NCBI RefSeq assembly: GCF_000350225.1
Contig: NW_005179101.1
Location: 400,384 to 464,383, forward strand
Direction of reading: 5' to 3'
DNA length: 64,000 nucleotides
DNA from: Chondrus crispus
Taxonomy: Eukaryota > Rhodophyta > Florideophyceae > Gigartinales > Gigartinaceae
Both the position numbers and the translations under genes were made by a program. Below are positions 46,497-55,240 of the stretch, in pieces. Numbering within the stretch: position 1 is the stretch's first letter; every line of letters begins with the position of its first letter. The notes below the pieces were generated by a model, which saw nothing but the letters and a program-made list of their open reading frames with translations, searched no databases and had not been told where the DNA came from.

Positions 46497-49400
46497 TCAC
46501 TTAAACGATACCTTCTGCAGGGCAACTATCTCTTCATCCATTTCCTCGCCTTCTGCATCTCCTTCGGCTCCGATGAAGAGATCGCTCCCATACCCATCTT
46601 CTTCCTCATCTGCTCTCTCATTCAATTTCATTCTATTGTAACCTTCTGTCCTCAAACGAAGCACTTTGGAGTACAGAAGGTTCTGACGACTCTTCGCGGT
46701 AGCAGGGACTAGATCTAGAGCGACAGTTTCAATGCTTCTGTCAGCGAAGTCTGGCTGATGTTCATCAGGTAAGCTTCTTGAGTTGTTACGATGCAAAGTT
46801 ACCATTTCTCTGAACAAACAGGCTATTACATATACCACCCTCATAGAGCCAGAATTTAAGGCCAAGAAGTCATCAGGATCCAAACTGTAAACGTATCGTT
46901 GGCAGTACAAAAGTTCCACCAGCACAAAGTTCACATTCCGACGTAGAGTCTTGTTCTCCCTGTTCCAAACGAATGGCTTTTCCTGAAATAATTCAACCTA
47001 ATACTCCACCTTTATCGACAAGCCTTCTCGGTGTGCATCGAGAAGCTCCCGCCACTTCTTCAAGTTCTTGGAACATGTTGCTTCTTCCACTCCGGATTTC
47101 TAAACCTCAGCGAGGGGCACTTCACCGAAATTGAAACGCATCGAACTGCTCACGAGGCTGTGGAGGAATGTAGGGGATACCTCGCAGTGCCAAAGAAACC
47201 CCATGTCGATGAAGAACTCGTTCCTCACAAACTCCCTTGAATTGTTCATATGCTGCACGTTTCGCTGGTTCGCCATCTTACCAATCTCTTCCCCGAGTGT
47301 CTGCCTTTCCACTGCTTACTCCGACATCGCTCCAGTCCCTCCCTCTAGCCTTCGACTCACGGGCGCGCCCATACCCTTGGACGTTGACACGTCTTCATTC
47401 GAAGGAAATCATTGATGAGGCTCTTCCTCACGAAATATTTTCGCAGCCACTTCGGACGAGGGACACCGGACGCTTCATCCCCGATAACAACCCGATCAAC
47501 TCCAATCGTGGGGTTGTTTTGGGCCGTCGTGATCAGAGATAAGCACAAATTCTGACGAAAGCGGTAAGCGATACTGTGGGCTTCAGACTTAGAAAGCGCT
47601 TCCATGGAATTCTCACGGGGCAATGACGGAAAACCAGCCCATGCATCACACTCTCTACTGCCAACACAACATTCTTCATATCCGGCTCCTCCTCATTCGA
47701 TCCGCACTCCGTCACTGCTTCCATCACAGTACTGATGGACTGCATCCCAAATATACGACTGTAGAACTTTCCTGCGTATACTTGAGGCAAGGAGGCGAGT
47801 TGAGCAGCTATAAACTGTCACGTGTCCTTGCTCTTTGATAACCCTGCCATCACACTGGTAGCGAAGTTCGTGGCGTCCTCACACTTCTCCATCTTCTCCT
47901 CGAGCGACTTCTCAACGTCGATTACTTGCTGCTTCAGCTGTGAAAAGGCCTTCGAAATCAGTTGCCTTATAGATTCATGAGACTTCTGAATAGCCTTTTA
48001 GGAAAGAAGAGTAGCATTTGGATTGGGCTGCTCATGTCCGCTTTGCACCGTAAGACCCGGTGAAAGACTCTGCCACCCACCTTGGGAGTCAATGATGCGA
48101 ATGCGACGCGAAGCCTGGCGAACAGCCTGCGTCGGAGTCCTCAGGCGAGATTCGGCTTCTCGTACAGGAGCGTTCTCCGACGGTGTAAATCCTGTAAAAT
48201 GCGGAGTTGGTTCTCGGACACGTTTCCGGGTAGGACTCTCGGCGACAAATGTAGTGCAATGCGCATGTTAGGCAGAGACCAAGGTCCGACGGTCCAACAC
48301 AAACAACAACAACAAAAACAATAACTGCCAACAGCACAGCGCTACGGAGTGTTCGAAGCTCCCTGTCCTCTTCAAGCGGGTTTGCGGCCCGCAGTAGCTC
48401 GGATCCCTGATAGGGGGGGCAAAGAGAAGGGCCCAGCCCGGGATCGATGAATGGTGGTAGAGACTTGTAAAGGCACCTGCTCGACGAGTTGGGAGGGGGG
48501 TCTAGGTAAACCCGGTCCGATGGATCGTAATCTAATGCTCGAAGAGCGCCTTTTACACCTTATACCCTTGACAAGGTCTTCGACGGGGACGTCGCAACGT
48601 AGCCCGTCGGGAAAGAAGAAAACGTAGCAGCGCTACAACGTCGCACTGCGCGATGGCAAAGTGCCAACACCGGATCGGTCGCAACCAGATTCCGATGGAA
48701 CTAACGCTGAGAAAAGCACCACTGGTGCACCATTACAGAAGCCCGATGGCTATTGACGTCACGTTACGGATCGCAATCCTACAAGGTGGGACCAACTCAA
48801 GATTAAGGGCAACTAGGATAGGGAAATAAAGGAAGATTGATAAGGAAAAAGGGGACCCCGAGCGCAAAGGATACCGTAGGCTAGAGTAGAAGGGAGTGTC
48901 TTGTAAAAGACGGGACTTCGACCAAGGCGATATCAAACTCTGGCAACTCGGGTTCGATTGGGAAATAAAGGGAAAAGGAATGGGACCCCTGAGCGCTGAA
49001 GGATGCCATAGGCTTAGGTAAAAGGGAGCGTCTTGTAAAAGACGGACTTCGACCAAGGCGACATTCAACTCTGGCAACTCGGGTTACCTTTACTGACTTG
49101 GTGGTCAGAGGGCTAAGGTATATATCGCCCCGCCGGAGCCACTACAGTAGCTCGCGGCGCTAGATCCTAAATCTAATCTAGTGTCAGCAAAATTAATGCC
49201 AACTAATTAACTAAATAAAATAAAATAATTAAAAGTTAAAACTGTGCAATTATTCACACGTGCGTCCCCCAACCCGGACTACTTCTCATATCGAAATATT
49301 TTCCTTTCTTTTCACCCCCCTTTTCAGTTGCATATTGCACTACAACAACCTCATCATCCTCTTCTTCAACCGCTGCTCTCTTACGCGGGGATGTTCTTAG

Positions 49401-49667
49401 GGGAACATCCGCGCCCTCTTGTCTACCCCTCTTACGCGACAGTACACTGTCGCGAGTTGCCGACAGAACGAGTGATGCAGTGTCCTCCTCATCGCCCTCT
49501 TCGCTGTCAGGGCGCCGACTGCCGAAACTCTTTGGGCGAATGACCATCTCACCTGGGCTACGTTTGCCCAAGCCTTCCGGATCTCCCTGCGATGCATGCT
49601 CTGCGCCGGGTGTCTTCTTGCGCTTCGACTTCGCGCGCCCTCTGGAAGCGATTGCCCGTCTATTCAT
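46497..49667 (-). pseudogene. Gene E: basic coiled-coil protein of unknown function, split by a solo LTR
   Basis: ATG 49667 starts 'MNRRAIASRGRAKSKRKK', with several nuclear-localisation-like clusters ('RKRGRQEGADVPLRTSPRKR') and an acidic run before the LTR at 48250-49344. Past the LTR the frame continues in phase ('AESPTRKRVREPTPHF'), then a TAA, then a likely coiled coil 'SQLKQQVIDVEKSLEEKMEK' near 47900. It next reads 'AAQLASLPQVYAGKFYSRIF' and 'WLRKYFVRKSLINDFLRM', and finally 'RNVNFVLVELLYCQRYVYSL' with an acidic tail ending at 46497. In-frame TAA and TGA and about three frameshifts. The N-terminus suggests DNA or chromatin binding. I do not recognise the fold. Confidence 0.5.
48250..49344 (-). 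repeat. Solo LTR of the main Gypsy family (copy 5)
   Basis: A 1,095-bp solo LTR with 11-bp inverted ends and near-matching flanks ACAAA/ACAAC (48245-48249, 49345-49349). It carries a tandem duplication of about 135 bp (about 48815-48950 and 48957-49085), in which GACCCCGAGCGC / GACCCCTGAGCGC mark the units. It interrupts gene E. Confidence 0.87.
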
Positions 49668-50413
49668 CGCTACAGAAGGCAGGCAAAGATGATCAAGTAA
49701 AAAGAGTTGGGAAATGGAGGAAGAGGTGAAAAGGAGGATGGAGTGAACAGGAGGATGAAGTGAAAAGTAATGGAACCAAAAAGAACGTGCTCTTACAAAG
49801 CTGGACTAAGCAACAGCATGGAGAGGGTGATAGCAAAGAGGTACAGAGAACCAGTGAATGTATACCGACGCGCCGGCGAGACGTGGAGATGTGTACGTGT
49901 TTAGAAACAGCATGCAATGAGTATGCAAGTGATATTACCGGCGCGTACAATGATTACATAATTACATATTCCAGTGCGCGTTTACCCTGACCCGTGAACG
50001 TATGGCCTGGTCGCCAGAAAATATAGCCATTCCGGCCGGGCAGAATTTTCGAGGTAAACTTACCGCCCTCGAACAGAGACCCGGACGGCGAGTGATATTG
50101 CCCAGCAAAATTTGGCTGGGCAGTGCTCTTGAGCTCATACTATCGCCCAAAGGCATATATCTATTGGCAATTTAGCGCAATTCTGGGGCGGCACCGGACG
50201 CCCCTGGACCAATCACGTGGGAGGCAATTTCTGCCGAAAAATCTCACCCGGGCAGGTCATAGCGGGCGATACCCGTGCACGAAATGGAGGGCGCCAATTT
50301 TTGGGCTAAAAAATTGCCCAGAAATTGATTCTACCACATTTTTACCTTCCTGTGAAGGACTTGTGAGATTCTGTAGCTAAGCGCGCTGCGCAAGGGCTCT
50401 CAGAAGGGGGATG
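49668..50413. other. Gene E upstream region and possible right subterminal repeats of element X
   Basis: No gene. From about 49987 to 50380, GCCC/GGGC words recur, including the hairpin GCCCAGC...GCTGGGC near 50100-50121, GGGCAG after ATTCCGGCC near 50025, CACCCGGGCAGG near 50250, and GGGCTAAAAAATTGCCC near 50315. The inverted match to 14266-14640 is partial. The segment ends at an LTR. Confidence 0.4.
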
Positions 50414-52118
50414 TGTAGTGCAATATGGGGCTCTGCAGGGGAGTGAAACGAAAGGAAAATAATTGGATATGACAAATAGTCTGGGTTTGGGCACACACGT
50501 GTGAATATTTGCACAGTTTAAATTTTTAATTATTTTTATTTTATTTAGTTATTTAGTTACCATTAATTTAGCTGACAGTAGATTAGATCTAGGATCTAGC
50601 GCCGCGAGCTACTGTAGTGGCTCTGGCGGGCGATATATACCCAAGCTCATTGACCACCAAGTCAGTAACGGTAACCCGAGTTGCCAGAGCCTGATATCGC
50701 CTTTGTCCAAGCCCGTCTTCTACAAGACATTCCCTTTAACTACAGATTACTTTATCCTTTGCGCTCCGGGGTTCCCTTTCCATTTCCTTTATTTCCCTAT
50801 CCTTTTCTATCTCGAATCCTACCTATGTCCCTTATCTTGTGATGGTACCATCGGTATTGGTTGCGACCGAACCGGTGTAGGTGTGTTGGCCATCGGGCGA
50901 CGCAGTTGACGTAGCGCTGCTACTGTGACCCATTTCCGACGGAGACTGTTGCAAAGACGTCTCACTCGAAGGGCTTTGTCGTGTGTACAAGCCAGTGTTA
51001 GTGCCATCGGCCTCGGTTGCGACCGAACCGGAGAAGGTGTTTCGACCCATCGGGCGGCACAGTTGGTGTAGCGCTGCTACTTTCATTTCATCCCGTCGGG
51101 CTGCGTTGCGACGCCCCCGTCGAAGGCCTTGTCTCGTTACAAGGTGCCGAAGAAGCTCAACGAGCATTGGCCTTACAACCCAGTGGAACGGGGGTACCTA
51201 CGTACACGCCCCACCCCACACTCGTCGAGCAGTTCCCTTCGCAAGTCTCTACCACATCGATCTCGGGCCGGGCTGTTTCTCTGTGCCCCCCTATCAGGGA
51301 TCTGAGCTACTACGAGTTGCAAGTGTGGTATAACCCCCCCTGGGGCCTTATTTTAGATTAGATCAACTCAGAATCGGATCAGTTACTGTAGGGCTCGATG
51401 CTCTACAGTACCACCACGTGTACCCCCAAGCACAGGGGGCGCACGTGTACATGTGTACGCGCGGAACGGAAGAGCGCACACACACGTGTACTGTCAGCCC
51501 CGATGGCTGACAGTATTACAGTGTCGACCGACCGCTACAGTACATCGGTACTGTACTATTATGATAGGTTATTATGTACATTAAATATGGAGCGGACCGG
51601 AGGCGGGGAGAGGGCGACAAGGGAGGACTTGTCGACGACCGACCGCCGAGGGCCGACTCCCCGCTTAGTCTAACCGCGCGCTTTCGCCTTCGCGCGCGTT
51701 AGACGACACCGAGCGCGGGTAGAGGACGCGCGACGCACGCCCACGAGCCGGATCCACCTCCGCCCGTCGGTACTGGATCGTTACCCAGTACCGCGCCGGG
51801 GCGTCGAGGCGTCGATCCGCTTGCGCGTGCGCGCGTCCTCCTCGATCCCGCTCTACCACGCTACCCGGGCCCGTGCTCCGGTTCCGTAGTGGGTGTCCGT
51901 CTTCCCTTGTCTTCTCCCTCTCGAGGGTCTCCGCAAGAACTGAGTATACACCCCGCTCCGTTGGGGGTGTTTATACTACAGCAAGCTCGTTTAAACAGAG
52001 AAGGGAGAGTCGGACACTCCGTAGCGCTGTGCCGTCGGCAGTTCTTCTTTTGTTGCTGTTGTTGTTTTTGCTGGACCATCGGACCGCGGTCTCTGCCTGA
52101 CAGGCGCATTGCACTACA
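50414..52118 (+). repeat. LTR of the main Gypsy family (copy 6), with a nested LTR
   Basis: Full-length LTR of the main family, about 1.05 kb without its insertion, close to copy 1 in sequence. Ends TGTAGTGCAAT and ATTGCACTACA. The flanks (GGATG and GAACT) do not match, so either the duplication decayed or the copy was formed by recombination between two elements. Interrupted at 51324-51980 by the second LTR family. Confidence 0.82.
51324..51980 (+). repeat. Solo LTR, second LTR family (copy B), nested in copy 6
   Basis: A 657-bp solo LTR with perfect target duplication GCAAG (51319-51323, 51981-51985). Starts TGTGGTATAACCCCCCC and ends GTTTATACTACA. It is the inverted counterpart of 45172-45846. 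Being inside a main-family LTR, it arrived later than that LTR. Confidence 0.9.
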
Positions 52119-52182
52119 GAACTGTCGCAAAAATTAAAAGAAAAGGGGGAAAAATAAAGGGCTAACTGGAAGGACCGGGCGA

Positions 52183-52674
52183 ATGAAGGGAATCGCGCTT
52201 TTTATTCTTGTGGCTTTGTTTTCGTTCTTGCTTCTGTCCAGGCACCTAGTCTGCTCTGACTCCCTTCGTACTTATTTTACTCTTGTCTTCGTTTATCCCC
52301 TCTCTCTCCCGTTCTTCATTATCAAAACGTCCCTGTACGAGAGGATGCACTCCTCTTTGACATCTGAAATTATTAAATGCCACCGTTTTGTGCAATTTAA
52401 TAATTTTGTTGAGGTGCATTTTATCGTGGGGCAAAACGTCACCGTCAAAAGTTATTTTTCCACAAGAATTACCTCATACTTAGGACCCCGATACTGTTTT
52501 ACCTCCCTCCGATCGGAGCAACGATCATTACAAAACCAACACTGCATCCAGTGGGGCATCCAGGAAATAAAATTCCGACTGTGCAACTTGGAACCCCGGC
52601 TTTCGGCCACAGTTCTCCACTTCGCACCACACAAAAAACCCTTTCGCTCTAGAAATAATAGACCATTACAGTAG
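52183..52674 (+). CDS. Possible small secreted protein, low confidence
   Basis: An open frame of 163 codons with a textbook-looking signal peptide: start, one Lys, then 'IALFILVALFSFLLLSRHLVCS', with a possible cleavage after 'VCS'. The rest has four or five scattered Cys and no known domain. It lies immediately after an LTR and just before AT-rich noncoding sequence. It may be a chance frame, since there is no codon pattern or neighbour to support it. Confidence 0.2.
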   Translation: MKGIALFILVALFSFLLLSRHLVCSDSLRTYFTLVFVYPLSLPFFIIKTSLYERMHSSLTSEIIKCHRFVQFNNFVEVHFIVGQNVTVKSYFSTRITSYLGPRYCFTSLRSEQRSLQNQHCIQWGIQEIKFRLCNLEPRLSATVLHFAPHKKPFRSRNNRPLQ

Positions 52675-54520
52675 GGCTGTCCTGATGAAGGTGTCATATT
52701 TCTACAGAAGATCATCTAGTCCCTGTCGATGTGGCTATATATACTATATGTATATAGGATACTAAGAATACTGAACTACAGTTGGCACTCCGGGGCATTC
52801 TTTAGGTCGGCGGCGACGGCCGCTCTGTGACCTCGCGTCCTCCGGGGTGTCGGAATATAGCATAGTCAAGAGTCTTTCTGCACTGTGCTCGAACCCTCGG
52901 CCGACCACCCCTGGCAGCCCTTTCCGCCACATTAGCGGCAGGGCGTAATGCGTGCCACGATGAAGGGCGGTGTCGGACGAAACTAATGACCACTAACCGT
53001 TACGTGGTCTCGGCATTATCCGGGATCTACAATGTTAAGCGCGGTCTGGTAGCCCGAGTAAAAATTACCGTTCTCTAACTCTCTTTTGCTTGTCTCGGGA
53101 CCAGATCGACAGTCCTGAACATTCTCTCCGATTATCATACTTGTAGTTTCTACGCTCTCAGTCACCCCTCATGAACATCCGTCTGTCTTGCCTCAACGGC
53201 TGACTGGATACGTGTAGTGTGAATTTCTACTGCGAGTTGGTACCTATCAACGATCATTCCTACACTGCACATCAATAGCGTCAAGAATATCGATGACAGT
53301 CCTCGCTTGCTGTTTTAAAAGCTTCGAGGTTCCTTTAATTTACGCGCGCCTTACGCTGGCGTCCATAGTATATAACTCCTGCCTTCGTCTCCGATTAGCG
53401 GGGACCTTTGGGCAGACAGGAGCAAGACAAACGAGGTTGACTCGACACCAAACACAGCTATCCCCGGTCGTCCGGGTACTGTCCGCAGGTGACAAAGGGC
53501 CGGTTGTAGACCCTTTCCAACTTTAATAAATTACTCCGTCGTTATTTTTCAATCTATTTTGCCGGAAAACTTCACTTTTCCACATTCGCGAATCTGATCT
53601 TTGAAGTGAATCCGTAATCCAATTTCGGACCGCTGCCTCCGCCGTGGTTGCGGCCCGGTTTTTTGACCGTTGAAATTACTCGCCCCAGCCGTCGAGAACA
53701 AGCTCTAGTGTCTAGACGACAAGCAATATGACCTCATATGAGGCCAGCTTTTTTGCAAAAATATATAAATTAAATCGAAACTTTAAATCATTCAGTTTGC
53801 ACAGCATTTCTTTAACGTATACGCGCTCGGCAATAATATCTTGCAAAACAATGGGATGGCGGTTGTCAATGCACAGAGAGACTAAGAATCTAATGAAGTA
53901 TCAATGATGAGTTGACTTTTTAAACAGGCGTTTTGGTTTCGAAGATATCAACATAAAATGTTTTGAGATTGGTCAAAAATGCTCCTTTTTGGGCATTTTA
54001 AAAATGGCTGGAGAAGACGTGCCGATCTCACTAAACTCCACCCTTCCATAAGGCAGAAGTCAACTGCCGTGTCGAGAGTATCTTTTTCCATGTTGTTGAG
54101 CTAGCACAAGTCGAGAAAAATAAGTTGAAAAGTGACCTCATATGAGGTCATTTGTCACCTAGAAACTAGACCCCTGAGTCAAGCCAAATTCGAAGATACG
54201 GTGGCCCGGTGCACCTTGCATCATCCCTCGTGAGTCCACACTCTAGTTTTATGTGCACAGCTACTGTGTCTGCTTCGCACTCGCCTCCCCGCTCTTGTCG
54301 TAGGAACACTCTCGCGCCTTGCTGTTTTTTGGACAGCTATTGGCGTTCCACACCTCTCCCTCATCGTTGGCACGTTCCCACGTCTGGTTTTTCGTGAAGA
54401 ACTATTTGTATTCTACGCTTGTCGTTGGACCGCCTCAAGTCTTGGCTGTTCCCGTATCTCGGTATTGGGACTTTGAGCTTTGGTCGCTATTTGTTTTGGA
54501 AACAACTCGAAGAGGAATTA
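52675..54520. other. Non-coding, AT-rich in part, with two related palindromes
   Basis: No gene recognised. TGACCTCATATGAGGTCA (54133-54150) is a perfect 18-bp palindrome, and 53729-53746 is the same with one change. They are about 400 bp apart and frame an AT-rich segment with A/T runs. This could be a small element with palindromic ends or a pair of protein-binding sites. Confidence 0.45.
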
Positions 54521-54584
54521 TAAGCGAGCGGGCAAAAAAGCTTACGACAAATTATTGTCGTAAGGTTTTTTGCCCGCTCGCTTA
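54521..54584. repeat. Near-perfect 64-bp foldback
   Basis: The left arm TAAGCGAGCGGGCAAAAAAG... and right arm ...TTTTTTGCCCGCTCGCTTA are inverted copies of about 30 bp with one mismatch and a loop of a few bases. TTA/TAA-type sequence flanks it, so it may be a tiny MITE or a hairpin RNA or terminator. Its long A and T runs would extrude readily. Confidence 0.75.
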
Positions 54585-55240
54585 AATCTCTTACCTGCGT
54601 AGAGTTCAAGGAAAAGAAGGATACCGGAAGTATCACGTGGTTGGTGCTGGGTCGTTGCGCTGAAGGTCCTTGGTCCTGCACCGGATATAGGGGCCGTATC
54701 CGGGTAGTAGCTGTCTGAAGTGGGTTGCATTATCTTACCTACGTCCTCCAGTTGGTTATTGCTGGGGCAGACACTTCCATCAAGGGGATAGTGCTTCCAG
54801 AGAGCTTCGGGCTCGTGTACAGTAAACCCCCGCCAAACGACGCCCTTTACTCCAAAAGGAGGGACCACACTCTCCGCCGAACTTCCGATCAATCGCTGCA
54901 TAGCTTAGGCTTTAGCGTGGGGTCATTGGTGGCTTATTGCATAATGCTTAATTCTGAAGACCAATCCATTATCTCTTCCCGTCGGTCAGCTAGGTTGTGT
55001 TGGCTCTTTTATTGGACGAGTAGGAACTCGAGACATTTGTTAGTAAGGGAAGGACAGCGTACGGTTGACGTCAGTCGGCTGATGGGGATATCTGAAACCA
55101 TCTCATTCACCACCCCTCACGAGTCTGAGGGTTGGCAGAGTTGCAGAAAAAGACTCCCTCCGCGCGTAGGGGACGCGTCGCCTAGGGTCGGAGTATCCCT
55201 CAAGAATTTGGATAGAAGAAAATAAGAGCAAGAGAAGGAA
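54585..55240. other. Upstream flank of the Copia fossil at 55.2 kb
   Basis: A frame at 54725-55225 (+) shows no domain. I expected a 5' LTR here, but find no match to the sequence after 59987, so the 5' end of the following Copia element is missing or unrecognisable. Confidence 0.35.

Larger units (their letters stand above)
14266..50400. mobile_element. Element X: proposed giant Tnp2-type DNA transposon with chromatin-enzyme cargo
   Basis: Six decayed genes lie between two GCCC/GGGC-rich flanks: Tnp2-like transposase A (+), methyltransferase-SET B (-), ParB-like C1 (+), dioxygenase-like C2 (+), D (+) and E (-). The convergent pairs are close (A/B about 125 bp, D/E about 250 bp) and B/C1 diverge over about 1.1 kb. 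Net length without nested insertions is about 17-18 kb. That they form one unit is inference from compact layout, similar decay, and the fact that LTR insertions with target duplications all fall within them. The ends are approximate, and no CACTA-type terminal repeat has been identified. The alternative is that A alone is a transposon and the others are independent host or viral-derived genes. Confidence 0.5.

Noticed and set aside
35103-49667. Stop-codon reassignment to explain in-frame stops in genes B, C1, C2 and E
   Set aside because: TAA, TAG and TGA all occur, and frameshifts are present too. Simple decay explains this better than an altered code.
15710-52118. The six 1-kb repeats with 11-bp inverted ends taken as a family of non-autonomous DNA transposons
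   Set aside because: Two of them flank a gag-pol element in direct orientation, with a primer site and purine tract inside and a shared CCGTC duplication outside. They are LTRs; the inverted ends are just LTR termini.
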